Source of the DNA: Candidatus Accumulibacter sp. ACC003
GTDB taxonomy: Bacteria > Pseudomonadota > Gammaproteobacteria > Burkholderiales > Rhodocyclaceae
Direction of reading: 5' to 3'
DNA length: 64,000 bases
Assembly: GCF_907163085.1 (NCBI RefSeq)
Contig: NZ_CAJQTX010000011.1
Coordinates: 186,001 to 250,000, forward strand
Shown: positions 50,990 to 60,852 of the stretch, piece by piece
Numbering within the stretch: position 1 is the stretch's first letter
How the letters are laid out: the number at the start of each line of letters is the position of its first letter
Notes under the pieces: model-generated
What the model saw: the letters and a program-made list of their open reading frames with translations, nothing else
Told to the model about the DNA's origin: nothing
Database searches by the model: none
Made by a program: the position numbers and the translations under genes

Positions 50990-52027
50990 ATGCCGGTGTC
51001 AGGAGGTTTGCGGCTAGACGAGATCGTCGCTCGTCTCGGTGGCGTGTTGGCGGGCGATGGCTCGGTGGTTGTCGCGCAGGTCGGCAGCCTCCTGTCGGCA
51101 GGGGAGCGCCGCATCGCCTTCCTTGCCAATCCAAAATATCGGCAGCAACTACAAAAGACGCAGGCTGCGGCGGTGATCGTGCCGCCACAGTTTGCCTCCG
51201 AGACGTCGCTGCCGCGCATCGTTCACCCCAATGCTTACGCTTATTACGCACGCGTCGCGGCGCTCCTCAACCCGCCGCTGCAGGCTTGTCCAGGAGTGCG
51301 TGCCGGAGCGGTGGTCAAGTCGGAGTTGCCGGCGTCGGCGAGTATTGGTGAAAACGTCGTTATCGGCGAAGGCGTACGCATCGGCGAGAACGTCATCGTC
51401 CATCCCGGATGTGTGATTGGCGATCGCGTGGCGATTGGCGACGATTCGCTGCTCTACCCGAACGTCGTGGTTTATGGTGACTGCGTGATCGGCAAGCGGG
51501 CGATCATCCACGCCGGTGCGGTGATCGGTGGCGACGGCTTCGGCTTTGCCAAGGACGGCGAGCGCTGGGTCAAGATCCCGCAGATCGGTCGCGTCCTGAT
51601 TGGCGATGACGTCGAGATCGGCGCCAATACCTCGATCGATCGCGGCGCGCTCGACGACACGGTGATCGGCAACGGCGTCAAACTCGATAACCAGATCCAG
51701 ATTGGGCACAACGTCATCATCGGCGACGACACGGCGATGGCCGGCTGCGTTGGCGTCGCTGGCAGCACCAGAATTGGTCGGCGGTGCACCGTCGGCGGCG
51801 CCGGAATGATCATCGGCCACCTGCAATTGAGCGACGACGTGCACATTTCGGCGGGCAGCATGGTCACCAGGAACCTGCCCACCGCGGGCCAGTATACGAG
51901 CATTTTCCCGCTCGCCGCGCACGCGCAATGGTTGCACACGGCGGCTCAGATCAAGCGTCTGGCAAGACTCGCCGAGCGCGTCGCCGAACTTGAGAAGAAA
52001 CTAGAAACAATGGAGAAAACGTCTTGA
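50990..52027 (+). CDS. lpxD: UDP-3-O-acylglucosamine N-acyltransferase
   Basis: 345-residue enzyme of lipid A synthesis. The N-terminal uridine-binding domain ([21 protein letters not shown]) is followed by left-handed beta-helix hexapeptide repeats and the catalytic His region in [15 protein letters not shown]. It ends in a short coiled tail, and its TGA overlaps the fabZ TTG start. Confidence 0.95.
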   Translation: MPVSGGLRLDEIVARLGGVLAGDGSVVVAQVGSLLSAGERRIAFLANPKYRQQLQKTQAAAVIVPPQFASETSLPRIVHPNAYAYYARVAALLNPPLQACPGVRAGAVVKSELPASASIGENVVIGEGVRIGENVIVHPGCVIGDRVAIGDDSLLYPNVVVYGDCVIGKRAIIHAGAVIGGDGFGFAKDGERWVKIPQIGRVLIGDDVEIGANTSIDRGALDDTVIGNGVKLDNQIQIGHNVIIGDDTAMAGCVGVAGSTRIGRRCTVGGAGMIIGHLQLSDDVHISAGSMVTRNLPTAGQYTSIFPLAAHAQWLHTAAQIKRLARLAERVAELEKKLETMEKTS

Positions 52028-52482
52028 ATGCAATGGATATTCACGAGATTCTGGAGCACCTGCCGCATCGCTACCCCTTTCTCCTGGTCGACCGCGTCGT
52101 CGACTACGAACTGGGCAAGTCCATCCATGCCTACAAGAACGTGACCGTCAACGAGCCGTTCTTCGTTGGCCACTTCCCCCATCACCCGGTGATGCCGGGC
52201 GTATTGATCATGGAAGCGCTGGCGCAGGCCGCCGGCATCCTGTCGTTCAAGACGATGGGCGCCAAGCCCGATGCGAATTCGGTTTTCTACTTTGTCGGTA
52301 TCGACGACGCGCGCTTCAAGAAGCCGGTGACCGCCGGCGACCAGTTGCACCTGCACGTGCACATCCTGCGGCAGATGCGCGGCATCTGGAAATACAAGGC
52401 TGAAGCGCGGGTTGACGGCGAAGTCGTTGCCGAAGCCGAGTTGATGTGCGCCAAGCGCGACGTCGTTGGAGCGACCGGGTGA
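52024..52482 (+). CDS. fabZ: 3-hydroxyacyl-ACP dehydratase FabZ
   Basis: 152-residue hot-dog-fold enzyme of fatty acid synthesis. [18 protein letters not shown] and the active-site [22 protein letters not shown] with the catalytic His and Glu are clear. The TTG at 52024 is favoured by GGAG nine bases upstream and the 4-base overlap with lpxD; the ATG at 52033 is the alternative. Confidence 0.95.
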   Translation: MNAMDIHEILEHLPHRYPFLLVDRVVDYELGKSIHAYKNVTVNEPFFVGHFPHHPVMPGVLIMEALAQAAGILSFKTMGAKPDANSVFYFVGIDDARFKKPVTAGDQLHLHVHILRQMRGIWKYKAEARVDGEVVAEAELMCAKRDVVGATG

Positions 52483-52490
52483 CAGGACCC

Positions 52491-53261
52491 ATGATCCATC
52501 CCAGCGCAATCATCGATCCTGGCGCGCAGCTTGGCAGCAAGGTTGCAATCGGTGCCTATTCGATCATTGGCGAACACGTGCAGATCGCCGACAACACGGT
52601 GATCGGTCCGCACGTGGTGATTTCCGGGCGGACTCGCATCGGCCGTGACAATCGCATCTTCCAGTTCTGTTCTCTGGGTGAAGCTCCGCAGGACAAGAAG
52701 TACGACGGCGAGCCGACGTGCCTGGAAATCGGCGACCGCAACACCATTCGCGAGTTCTGCACTCTCAACATCGGCACAGCCCAGGACGTCGGCATTACCC
52801 GCGTCGGCGACGACAACTGGATCATGGCCTATGTGCACATCGCGCACGACTGCCAGGTCGGCAACCACACCGTGTTTGCCAATAATGCGCAGTTGGCCGG
52901 GCACGTACACATCGACGACTGGGCGATTCTGGGTGGTTACACCGGTGTGCATCAATTCTGTCGCGTCGGCGCGCACACCATGACCGCCGTCGGGACGGTG
53001 GTCCTGCAGGATATTCCACCTTTTGTGATGGCCGCCGGCAACACCGCCAGCCCCTTTGGCATCAACGCCGAAGGACTGAAGCGCCGGGGCTTCTCGCCGG
53101 AGGCGCTGCTGGCGCTGAAACGCGCCTACCGGACGCTCTACAAATCGGGCCTGATGCTGGAAGAGGCCCGCGCCAAACTCGACGAGGAAGTCGTCGATCA
53201 TCCCGAAATTCAGCCGCTGATCGACTTCCTGACGGTATCGAAGCGCGGCATCATTCGATGA
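52491..53261 (+). CDS. lpxA: UDP-N-acetylglucosamine acyltransferase
   Basis: 256-residue first enzyme of lipid A synthesis. [15 protein letters not shown] starts the left-handed beta-helix of hexapeptide repeats. The catalytic His is in [10 protein letters not shown], and the C-terminal helical domain has [13 protein letters not shown]. The start at 52491 leaves eight bases after fabZ, and the stop overlaps the lpxB ATG. Confidence 0.96.
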   Translation: MIHPSAIIDPGAQLGSKVAIGAYSIIGEHVQIADNTVIGPHVVISGRTRIGRDNRIFQFCSLGEAPQDKKYDGEPTCLEIGDRNTIREFCTLNIGTAQDVGITRVGDDNWIMAYVHIAHDCQVGNHTVFANNAQLAGHVHIDDWAILGGYTGVHQFCRVGAHTMTAVGTVVLQDIPPFVMAAGNTASPFGINAEGLKRRGFSPEALLALKRAYRTLYKSGLMLEEARAKLDEEVVDHPEIQPLIDFLTVSKRGIIR

Positions 53262-54448
53262 ACCTGGCGGCGCCGCTGCGGATCGCCATGGTTGCCGGAG
53301 AAGCTTCCGGCGACCTGCTCGCCGGGCAATTGATCGAAGCGCTGCAGGCCCGGCTTCCCGGTGCGGTGTTCTTCGGTATCGGCGGTCCGCGGATGATCGC
53401 TCTCGGGTTCGAGGCCTGGCATCCGCTGGAAAAGCTGGCGGTCCGCGGCTATGTCGAGGTGCTTCGCCACTATCGCGAAATTGCCGGTATTCGCCGTGAT
53501 GTCAAACGCCGCCTGCTCGCCGACCCACCTGACGTTTTCATCGCCATCGATGCGCCGGATTTCAATCTGGCACTCGAAAAGGCGCTCAAGCGGCGCGGCA
53601 TCCCGAGCATTCATTACGTCAGCCCGTCGATCTGGGCGTGGCGTGGCAAGCGCATCCACAAGATTGGCGCGGCCGTTTCGCGGGTGCTGGCGCTGTTTCC
53701 GTTCGAGCAGGCGATTTACGAGAAACAGGGAATCCCGGTCAGCTACGTCGGCCATCCGCTGGCCGACATGCTGCCGCTCGAGGACGGTCGCAACGCGGCG
53801 CGGACGCTGCTCGGCCTGTCGTCGCAGGCGCCGGTCTTTGCGCTCATGCCGGGTAGTCGCCAGTCCGAACTGCAGTACATGGCCGACACCTTCATCGAGA
53901 CCGCGCGCTGCATCCAGCAACAGCTTCCCGAGGCGCTCTTTCTCGCGCCGCTGGCGACGCGCGAAACGCGCGTCTTGTTCCAGGCCGCGCTGCACCGTTG
54001 TCACGCAACGCAGCTGCCGATTCGCCTGCTGTTCGGCCATGCCCACCAGGCGATGGCCGCCGCCGACGTTGTCCTGGTCGCCAGCGGCACGGCGACTCTC
54101 GAGGCCGCACTGCTCAAGCGACCGATGGCCATCGCCTACAAAATGGCGCCGCTGTCGTACCGAATGATGCGGCGGATGGCGTATCTGCCGTACGTCGGCC
54201 TGCCGAATGTTCTTGCCGGTCGCTTCGTCGTCCCCGAGTTCATCCAGGACGAAGCAAGCCCCGAAAACCTCGCGCAGGCGGTCCTCAACCTCTACGCCGA
54301 TGACGCGCTGCGGCAGCGGATCAAGGCGCTGTTCCGGGAGATGCACCTAGGCCTGCGGCAGAACGCCGCCGAGCAGGCCGCGGCGGCAATCATTAGCTAC
54401 CTGCCGCCGGCCAGGCGTGATCATGTTGCCCTTCCTGCGGCCGCCTGA
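53258..54448 (+). CDS. lpxB: Lipid A disaccharide synthase
   Basis: 396-residue GT19 glycosyltransferase joining UDP-2,3-diacylglucosamine and lipid [33 protein letters not shown] and the C-terminal [11 protein letters not shown] are conserved. The end overlaps the rnhB start by 26 bases. Confidence 0.95.
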   Translation: MNLAAPLRIAMVAGEASGDLLAGQLIEALQARLPGAVFFGIGGPRMIALGFEAWHPLEKLAVRGYVEVLRHYREIAGIRRDVKRRLLADPPDVFIAIDAPDFNLALEKALKRRGIPSIHYVSPSIWAWRGKRIHKIGAAVSRVLALFPFEQAIYEKQGIPVSYVGHPLADMLPLEDGRNAARTLLGLSSQAPVFALMPGSRQSELQYMADTFIETARCIQQQLPEALFLAPLATRETRVLFQAALHRCHATQLPIRLLFGHAHQAMAAADVVLVASGTATLEAALLKRPMAIAYKMAPLSYRMMRRMAYLPYVGLPNVLAGRFVVPEFIQDEASPENLAQAVLNLYADDALRQRIKALFREMHLGLRQNAAEQAAAAIISYLPPARRDHVALPAAA

Positions 54449-55040
54449 AGGTCTGGTCTGTGGTGTCGACGAGGCCGGTCGCGGTCCGCTCGCCGGGCCG
54501 GTGGTGGCTGCCGCGGTGATTCTCGACCCGGCCAGAACGATCGCCGGACTCAACGATTCGAAGAAGCTGTCGGCCAGGAAACGGCTCCTGCTCGCCGCCG
54601 AAATACGCGCCACGGCGCTGGCCTGGGCGGTCGCCGAAGCGAGCGTCGAGGAGATCGACCGCATCAACATCCTGCAAGCCAGCTTGCTCGCCATGCAGCG
54701 TGCCGTCGCCGCACTGCGCGGTGCGCAGGGGCCGGTGCTTCCCAGCCATGCCCTGATCGATGGCAATCGTTGTCCGCTACTGCTGCCGTGCTCCGGCGAA
54801 GCGATCGTCGGCGGCGATGGCAAGGTTGCGGGGATCGCTGCCGCGTCGATTCTCGCCAAGACGGTGCGCGACGCCGGCATGCTCGTCGCGCACGCCAGTT
54901 ATCCGCAGTACGGTTTTGATCGACACATGGGCTATCCGACAGCGTTTCATCTACAGGCCTTGCGCGAGCACGGCGCGTGTCCCTTGCATCGCCGCAGCTT
55001 TGCGCCGGTCGCCCGACTCAGCCAGACACGCGGCGCATGA
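54423..55040 (+). CDS. rnhB: Ribonuclease HII
   Basis: 205-residue RNase H type 2 removing RNA and misincorporated ribonucleotides from [22 protein letters not shown] holds the catalytic Asp-Glu, and [14 protein letters not shown] is the C-terminal motif. The ATG at 54423 lies inside lpxB; GTG at 54417 would add two residues. The stop overlaps the next start (ATGA). Confidence 0.95.
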   Translation: MLPFLRPPEGLVCGVDEAGRGPLAGPVVAAAVILDPARTIAGLNDSKKLSARKRLLLAAEIRATALAWAVAEASVEEIDRINILQASLLAMQRAVAALRGAQGPVLPSHALIDGNRCPLLLPCSGEAIVGGDGKVAGIAAASILAKTVRDAGMLVAHASYPQYGFDRHMGYPTAFHLQALREHGACPLHRRSFAPVARLSQTRGA

Positions 55041-55858
55041 GACGTATCAGCTCGCGCGAAAACCCGTATTACAAGGCGCTGCACAAGCTCTGCCACAGTG
55101 GCCGCGAGCGTCGCAAGAGCGGCCGCGTGCTGCTCGACGGCATGCATCTGATCGAGGCCTACGGCGCGCATTACGGCAACCCGGACGAAATACTGGTCAG
55201 CGAAAGCGGCGCCGCTCGGCCGGAGATCGCCAGCTATCTGCAGGGCAGGGCGACGACGGCGGTGAGCTCGGTGACCTGCCTTGCCGACGCCCTGTTTGGC
55301 GATCTGGCGGTGGTCGATGCGCCAAGCGGCATCATGGCCCTCGTTGGCCAGCCAGCAGCGGCACGTGGCGTCGCTGACGACGTCGATACGGTGCTGCTCG
55401 ACGGCGTTCAGGATCCCGGCAACGTCGGTTCGATCCTGCGCAGCGCCGCTGCCGCCGGCTTCAGCCAGGTTCTGTTGTCGGTCGATTGTGCGCAGGCCTG
55501 GTCGCCGAAAACGTTGCGCGCGGCGATGGGCGCGCATTTCCAGCTGGCCGTCCATGAACGCTGCGACCTGGCGGCCTTTCTCGCCGCCTATCGCGGCCAG
55601 TCGGTGGCGGCCGTTCCAGCCGCGTCGACCGGCCTCTACGCCGCCGATCTTGGGCAACCGCTGGCCTGGGTTTTTGGCAGCGAAGGACTGGGCGTCAGGC
55701 CGCTGGTAAGCGCCGCGACGCAGCGGCAAGTGCGCATCCCGATGCCCGGCGACAGCGAATCACTGAACGTCGCCGCCGCCGCCGCGATCTGCCTCTTCGA
55801 GACCGTGCGGCGTCGTTTGGGAGCGTCGCCGTCACCGCTGTCGACAGGTGTAGCCTAG
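55037..55858 (+). CDS. TrmH/SpoU-family RNA methyltransferase
   Basis: 273 residues. The N-terminal substrate-binding part ([18 protein letters not shown]) precedes the SPOUT domain with its knot: [33 protein letters not shown] and [22 protein letters not shown]. It probably 2'-O-methylates rRNA; the exact nucleotide cannot be fixed. It ends the translation/envelope operon. Confidence 0.9.
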   Translation: MRRISSRENPYYKALHKLCHSGRERRKSGRVLLDGMHLIEAYGAHYGNPDEILVSESGAARPEIASYLQGRATTAVSSVTCLADALFGDLAVVDAPSGIMALVGQPAAARGVADDVDTVLLDGVQDPGNVGSILRSAAAAGFSQVLLSVDCAQAWSPKTLRAAMGAHFQLAVHERCDLAAFLAAYRGQSVAAVPAASTGLYAADLGQPLAWVFGSEGLGVRPLVSAATQRQVRIPMPGDSESLNVAAAAAICLFETVRRRLGASPSPLSTGVA

Positions 55859-55933
55859 AGCGCTGGGGTCTGGTCACGGTCGGCTTTGGCGGCGGGATCT
55901 TGCTCGAAAACGCATCACGCCGCGCAGTCGCCG

Positions 55934-56345
55934 CTATGCTTCAGCCGCGAACCAGCCACTGATGGTCAAGGAAGCCGCGACAGGCGTCGCGCTGCGCGCC
56001 TGCCATCCGAGCCGCTTGAGCCGCGACACCTCCATCCACTTGCATCTTCGAACGACAGACGGCAGCGGCCAGATCCGTCACGAAGACGTGTTCGCGGCCC
56101 CAGATCATCACTTCTGCGGCGTTTCATTGCACGGCCGCATGCAAGCGGCGCATCATCGCCAGAATGACCTGGCTGTTGTCGGCTTGAAAGTTGTCGTTCG
56201 GCCCGTAAAGATTGGTCGGCAGCAGCGAGCGCTAGTCGCGCCCCTCCGGGGGCGTGTAGCTCTCGCACAACTTTAGCCAGCGACCTCGGCTAGCGCGTGT
56301 CGCCGAGCAGGGTTTCGACTTCGGTCGGGCAGAAATCGCGCAGAT
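55934..56345 (-). pseudogene. Decayed GDP-L-fucose synthase fragment
   Basis: Minus-strand translation recovers pieces of GDP-L-fucose synthase in order: LRDFCPTEVETLLGD, then in a shifted frame LKLCESYTPPEGRD, then a TAG stop replacing the usual Tyr (56232-56234), then RSLLPTNLYGPNDNF, NSQVILAMMRRLHAA, EVMIWG and a C-terminal VSRLKRLGWQARSA...GWFAAEA. Frame changes, the in-frame stop, an internal deletion and loss of the N-terminal half show it is dead. It would have belonged to a GDP-fucose (capsule or O-antigen) locus that is no longer here. The 21-bp array begins where homology ends. Confidence 0.8.
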
Positions 56346-56357
56346 CGACTGACGGTG

Positions 56358-56483
56358 GACGGATCGATCGATGCCGGAGATACGAGCCTCCGTGCCGACG
56401 ATCGATCGTTCCATGAAAAAGATGGAACGATCGATCTCGGCGATGGAAGCTTCCATGCCCCGGATGGAAGTTTCCACCGCCAA
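56358..56483 (+). repeat. Six tandem degenerate 21-bp repeats
   Basis: Units begin at 56358, 56379, 56400, 56421, 56442 and 56463, mostly as GATGGAA or GATCGAT followed by TTCCATG-like bases. Units 3 and 4 form a 15-bp perfect hairpin (56400-56414 with 56422-56436, 7-base loop). Unit 5 contains the palindrome ATGGAAGCTTCCAT. In one minus-strand frame they encode a seven-residue repeat of the form (M/I)(E/D)xSIxx. Confidence 0.9.
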
Positions 56484-56504
56484 GGTTGAGCCTTCCCAAT
56501 ACCC

Positions 56505-56665
56505 GCCTGGCCAACGCCCCCGCACACAGCTGTGAGCACCGTCACTGCGAGGAGCGTAGCGACGCGGCAGTCCAGTATGGCCTCCGATCACCGCGCCGGC
56601 GCCGCCGCTGTAAACCCCTGGCTTGCTTCACTTCGTTCGCATTGACGGCGTGCTGCTGCTCCGGC
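56505..56665 (+). repeat. Palindromic interspersed repeat, unit A
   Basis: About 161 bp that recurs as unit B at 56736-56896 (231 bases later) with scattered differences. The head CGTCACTGCGAGGAGCGTAG (56540 on) and the tail GCTTGCTTCACTTCGTTCGC (56621 on) are imperfect inverted copies of each other, so the unit can fold on itself as REP/BIME elements do. Related copies flank marC. Confidence 0.85.
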
Positions 56666-56735
56666 CTGGATTGCTCTACTCCGTTGGCCACGACGACCGG
56701 GCGCCGTCGAGTGCTTGAGCACTTTCGCCATGCCT

Positions 56736-56896
56736 GCCTGGCCAACGCCCCCGCACCCACCCTTGAGCACCGTCACTGCGAGGAGCGTAGCGACGCGGCC
56801 GTCCAGTAGCGCCCTCCGATCACCGCGCTGGCGCCGCCGCTGTGAACCCCTGGATTGCTTCACTCCGTTCGCCATGACGGCGTGGTGTTGCTCCGG
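56736..56896 (+). repeat. Palindromic interspersed repeat, unit B
   Basis: Second copy of the unit seen at 56505-56665, with head at 56771-56806 and inverted tail at 56850-56882 (TGGATTGCTTCACTCCGTTC). The 70-base spacer between the units contains CTCCGTTGGCCACGACGACC, which looks like a decayed further tail. Confidence 0.85.
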
Positions 56897-57419
56897 CGCG
56901 CAGGGCTGGCAAAGCTCGGCGCGGCCGCTGAGTGGCGGCAGCGCCAGACAGTGCTCGGTGATGTCGATCGGCCAATTGCGACGGCACGCGAGAACGCCGG
57001 CGTCGAGCCGCCGCCAGTAGGCGACGTGGTCGGCACGAAGCGGGTCGAGCTTGGCGGCAGAAGCGCGGGGGAGCTGCTTCATAATGCCGAATATGTCGGT
57101 AGATAGGGCCGAAGCAAGGCCCGTTAAGACGACCGCTCACCGTGCTCCGCAGCTCGGGCCATGTCGCTCAACAGGGCCGGAGTCAGGCCCCTTACGAGCT
57201 CAAGCGGGAAGCACGCTGGCGCATGCGGAGCGCTTCACGGCGTCGGCGCTTGCCTGCGGGCATGTCGCTGCCGGCTGACGACGGTCAGGCCTGTTATCCT
57301 GCGCAGATGCACAGCCCAACTCATTCCCTTGCCCGCTTGGCGGTCTCGCGGCAGGCCGGCGCTGTGAGCGGGGCGGAGCGTGGCGCGGCCCCGGCGCCGA
57401 GCATGCGGAGATCTGAGTG
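56897..57419 (+). other. Gene-poor stretch before marC
   Basis: About 520 bases with no supported gene. On the minus strand from 57082 a coding-like run (LDPLRADHVAYWRRLDAG...WPIDITEHCLALP) continues into repeat unit B and stops making sense there, as expected of a gene fragment cut by the repeat. The promoter of marC should lie in the last 100 bases. Confidence 0.4.
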
Positions 57420-58022
57420 ATGAACTACACCTTTGCTTCGGCGACGATCCTGCTGATTCTGATTACCGACCCGATCGGCAATATCCCGATCTTCGCCAAT
57501 GCGCTGCGCCACGTCGCCCCCGAACGGCGATCGTGGGTGATCCTGCGCGAGGTGCTGATCGCCTTTTTCCTGCTCCTGCTCTTTATGTTCATCGGCGACG
57601 GCTTTCTGCGGCTGATGAATTTGAGCGAGTTGTCGCTGCAGATCGGCGGTGGTGTGATCCTCTTCCTGATTGCGCTGCGGATGATTTTCCCGCAGCCCGG
57701 AGTCGACACTCCCGAAACCGTTGGCGAACCGCTGATCGTACCGTTGGCGATTCCGGCGATCGCCGGGCCTTCGGCACTGGCGACCGTGCTGCTGCTGGTC
57801 TCGCAGGCGCCCGACCGGCGCATGGAGTGGGTCGCTGCGCTGTGCATCACGATGGCCGTCAGCGCCGTCGTGCTGGTCCTTGCCGAGCGCATTCAGCGCG
57901 TCGCCGGCGACCGCTTCGTCGTCGCCCTCGAACGCCTGATGGGCCTGGTGCTGGTCGCCATGTCGATCGAGATGATGCTGCGCGGTATCAAGACCTTCGT
58001 GTTGCAGTTGGCGAACGGCTGA
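57420..58022 (+). CDS. MarC-family integral membrane protein
   Basis: 200 residues from the ATG at 57420 (GGAG eight bases upstream). About six hydrophobic helices are visible, with ILLILITDPIGNIPIF near the N-terminus and PLAIPAIAGPSALATVLLL, both typical of the MarC/YhgN family. Function of the family is unclear; it was once thought to be an antibiotic-resistance protein. It stands alone between repeat clusters. Confidence 0.85.
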   Translation: MNYTFASATILLILITDPIGNIPIFANALRHVAPERRSWVILREVLIAFFLLLLFMFIGDGFLRLMNLSELSLQIGGGVILFLIALRMIFPQPGVDTPETVGEPLIVPLAIPAIAGPSALATVLLLVSQAPDRRMEWVAALCITMAVSAVVLVLAERIQRVAGDRFVVALERLMGLVLVAMSIEMMLRGIKTFVLQLANG

Positions 58023-58074
58023 TTTTCAGCGGCTCCTGGCGGGCCTTGAAGCGAGAGTTTTTGGCCAGGCCGTG

Positions 58075-58110
58075 CTGGACTGCCGCGTCGCTGCGCTCCT
58101 CGCAGTGACG
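58075..58110 (-). repeat. Interspersed repeat head, inverted copy
   Basis: The reverse complement CGTCACTGCGAGGAGCGCAG... matches the head of unit A at 56540-56575 with one difference in 36 bases. It lies 52 bases after marC. Confidence 0.85.
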
Positions 58111-58179
58111 GCGTGGGGCAGGCGCGGTGTGGGGCAGGTAGCGTGGGGCTGGCGGCGTGGGGCGGTAAGCCGCGTAAGC

Positions 58180-58213
58180 CGTCATTGCGAGCGCAGCGAA
58201 GCAATCCAGGGGA
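58180..58213 (+). repeat. Interspersed repeat head, variant copy
   Basis: CGTCATTGCGAGCGCAGCGA and AGCAATCCAG resemble unit A's head but lack its GGAGCGTAGCGACGC insertion. It opposes the copy at 58075-58110, giving an inverted pair. Its right edge is where the following pseudogene loses its 3' end. Confidence 0.8.
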
Positions 58214-59333
58214 TGGCAAGGCTCTCGACGTGGCTGCAGTGTGCTTCCGCGGCTTTGAAGGTCCAGACCTTGCGCACCGGGTCGGCGAGGAAGGCGGCGA
58301 GGTCGCGGCAATGCGGGCAGCTGCAGGCTAGCGCGCTGGCACGAGCGAAATCCGATGGTGGCGTGAGCGCTTCGGCGATGCGCTGCTCGAGATGGTCGAA
58401 TGCGACGGCACAGAGACGGCGGGCCGGGCCCCAGCGGCGAAGCTCGTCGGCGCCTTCGCTCAGCTGCAAGGCGGCGGGAACGACGATGGCGTCGGCGGCG
58501 AAGGTCTCGGACCACACCAGCAGATGGTCCACGGCGCGCTCGCCGAGCGCCGGATCGCCGAGTCAGTACAGCGCCGTCAGGAGATCGACGAGCAGCGCCG
58601 GCGTCACCGCTTGTTGACCTCGCCAGCTTTCCTGCTGGGCTGCCTGCGCCGGGTCGCCGAGTAGCGCTGCCGCAAGCGGCCGCAACAGCGCGCTGGACGC
58701 GCTGGCAGACGAAGCCGTCTGGTCGGTGACGCAGCGGGCAGAGAAGCGATCGAGTAGTTCGGCGCAGGCGCCAGCTTGTTGGCCGGTGTTGCGGGTGACG
58801 ATGCGTTCGAGCAGGTCGGCCGCTTGCTCTAGCGGCAGCACGCTGGTGGCGTCGCCCAGTGCCTCGTTGTCGGCGCTGCTGTAGTGGCCCTTGGCGGAAA
58901 TCCGGGCGAGAAAAGAGGCGATGTTTTCGCTGTCGTGCAACTCGCACAAGCAGCCGAGCATGGTCGCCGCCCGCGTCGGTGCAGTGCTCTGCAACCAGAG
59001 CGCTGTGGGCCAGTCGTCAGCTCGGTCGATGAGCAGGCCGGCGAGCCGGTGCGCGTCGTTCCACAGCGGCGAGCCGCCGTCCTCGCCGCGGTCGACCCAG
59101 CGCTGGGCCAGCACCTGCAGGTAGGGCAGCGCGACATTGCGGCCGGCGCCGGCGATGACATTCAGTTTGCGCGTTTGCGGCCAGATGACCAGAGCGGCAC
59201 GGCGATAGCGGCGCTCGAAGCTGGCGCCTTCGTTACCCGTCGCTTCGACAAAGAGCTGTTCATCGGGCTCCTCGTCTGCCATCGCCCCGGGTGGGCAGAG
59301 TTCGTCGTCGTCGAAAGGAATGGCGCTCAGGTC
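58182..59333 (-). pseudogene. Remnant of a large protein, probably a 2OG-Fe(II) oxygenase
   Basis: Two minus-strand frames, 59282-58563 and 58532-58182, are in the same reading frame separated by one TGA (58563-58565); joined they read LLTALY-stop-LGDPALGERAVDHLLVW. Recognisable parts are DEEPDEQLFVEATGNEGASFERRYRRAALVIWP at the start and CSCPHCRDLAAFLADP near the end, which I recall from C-terminal regions of large 2OG-Fe(II) oxygenase-type proteins; this family call is tentative. The N-terminal catalytic part is missing, and the 3' end runs into repeat sequence at 58213 (AIPWIASLRSQ). So it is broken in three ways. Confidence 0.65.
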
Positions 59334-59637
59334 TGGCCGACTCCCGTCACTTCGAGCTGCCGCGCAAAAAAATGTCGCTGCGACCCGTAGTATGGAAATC
59401 GCCGGAGCGGCGGATCGTTGGCAGGATATGGGCGAGATCGCTGGTGATCGCTGACATCGGCTGTGCTCTCGGTTTGCTGGCGGCTGCTGCGGCCAGCGCG
59501 CGGCGGCTCGTCCGCGCCTCGAGGGCGAACTATAGTGCTTCCGAACGTCAGCGAAAACGGCACCGCAAGTCCATGCCGATCGCGCGACGCCGCATCGCTC
59601 TTTCCTCGGTCGGGTTTTTCATGCCACGATTACGCCG
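59334..59637 (+). other. Non-coding stretch before the MFS gene
   Basis: About 300 bases with no supported gene between the oxygenase remnant and the transporter. Open frames here lack family signals. The transporter promoter should be in the last part. Confidence 0.35.
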
Positions 59638-60825
59638 ATGACGACAGCACCCTCTCTTCGTGCCACCCACTCGGCCTGGCTGCTGGCCGGCGTGGAGTTC
59701 TTCTTTTCGCTGAGCTGGGTGGTGTACGTCATTTTCCTGCCCGAGCTGCTGGCGCGCGGCGGTATCGACAAGCGCTATCTGCCGTGGCTTCTGGCCGCCG
59801 ACCAGCTGATCTTTGCGCTCGCCGACTGGTCGGTCGGCGTCGCGGTCGACCGGGCACGCGCGGCGCTGCGCCGGATCGGGCCGATACTGGTACTGCTCTC
59901 GGCGGTCTCCGCTGTCGCCATGCTGCTGCTGCCCTGGCTGGCAGCGACGCCGTTGCTGTTCCTGCTGGCGATCGCCGTCTGGGTGGCGACCTCGGCGGCC
60001 CTGCGCGCGCCGCCCTACGTGTTGCTGTCGCGCTACGCCGGTCGCGCGGCGCTACCGCGCCTGGCGGGAATCCAGTTGCTCGGCCTGGCGGTGGCCTCGG
60101 CATTGGCGCCGTATCTGGCGACGGTCCTCAAGGGCGTCGATCCGGCGCTGCCCTTTGCACTCAGTGCGCTGGCGGTTGGCGTTTCGGCGCTGGCGCTGGT
60201 CCATGTCGAACGTGGCTTGCCGGCTGCCGAACCGCCGCTGCCGAGCGCTCGCGTGCCGGCGAAGCCGCCCGCCGGGGCGCTGCCGGCGTCGTGGGCTTTC
60301 TTGATGCTGCTGGCCTTGCTGCTCGCCTTCGGGCAACAGATCCATACCGCGATCAATTCAGCGCCGCAGTTCAAGCGCCTGGCGGATGCAGCGTCGCTGC
60401 CCTGGCTGATGCCGATCTTCTGGGTCGGTTTCAGTTTCGGCCTGCTGGCCGTTGGTCGCCTGGTCAGGGAGCGCGGCACCTTGCCGGTGTTGAAAATGGC
60501 CAGCGCGCTTGGCGCTTTGGCGCTGGCCGGTGCAGCGCTTTCCGTCTCGTTGGCGGCGCTGGTCGCCAGCCAGTTGGTCGCTGGTGTTTTCTGGGCGCTT
60601 ATTCTCTGCGCGTCGATCGGCCTGGCGGCCGAGCGCGGCTATCCGCTGCAGAGCGGCCGCAATACCGGCGCCTTGCTGGCGGTGCTGGCGGTGGCGACGT
60701 TTTCGCGCTTCGGCCTCGTCGCCTCGGGTGCTACGGCTGCTGCCGGTGTCGTCCTGGTCGACTGGTTGCCGGTGGGCTTGTGGTGCGTGGTCGCGCTGTT
60801 GCTGCGGCGGCCGCGCTCCGCGTAG
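59638..60825 (+). CDS. MFS-type transporter
   Basis: 395 residues with about twelve hydrophobic helices and a central polar loop (VERGLPAAEPPLPSARVPAKPP), the two-times-six layout of the major facilitator superfamily. The loop after helix 2 contains DWSVGVAVDRARA, like the MFS DxxxDR/R signature. Substrate unknown. It converges with the NnrS gene, 27 bases away. Confidence 0.8.
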   Translation: MTTAPSLRATHSAWLLAGVEFFFSLSWVVYVIFLPELLARGGIDKRYLPWLLAADQLIFALADWSVGVAVDRARAALRRIGPILVLLSAVSAVAMLLLPWLAATPLLFLLAIAVWVATSAALRAPPYVLLSRYAGRAALPRLAGIQLLGLAVASALAPYLATVLKGVDPALPFALSALAVGVSALALVHVERGLPAAEPPLPSARVPAKPPAGALPASWAFLMLLALLLAFGQQIHTAINSAPQFKRLADAASLPWLMPIFWVGFSFGLLAVGRLVRERGTLPVLKMASALGALALAGAALSVSLAALVASQLVAGVFWALILCASIGLAAERGYPLQSGRNTGALLAVLAVATFSRFGLVASGATAAAGVVLVDWLPVGLWCVVALLLRRPRSA

Positions 60826-60852
60826 CGTGGAGAAGCAGCGGGTCGGCCTCGC

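Noticed and set aside
56358-56483. A CRISPR array
   Set aside because: The 21-bp units are directly adjacent without spacers and are degenerate.
56588-57082. A 164-codon minus-strand frame across repeat unit B
   Set aside because: Its C-terminal half is translated repeat sequence; only the first 60 or so codons look coding, so at most a fragment.
58563-58565. TGA in the oxygenase remnant as a selenocysteine codon
   Set aside because: The gene also lacks its N-terminal part and its 3' end runs into a repeat, so a nonsense mutation in a dead gene is simpler.
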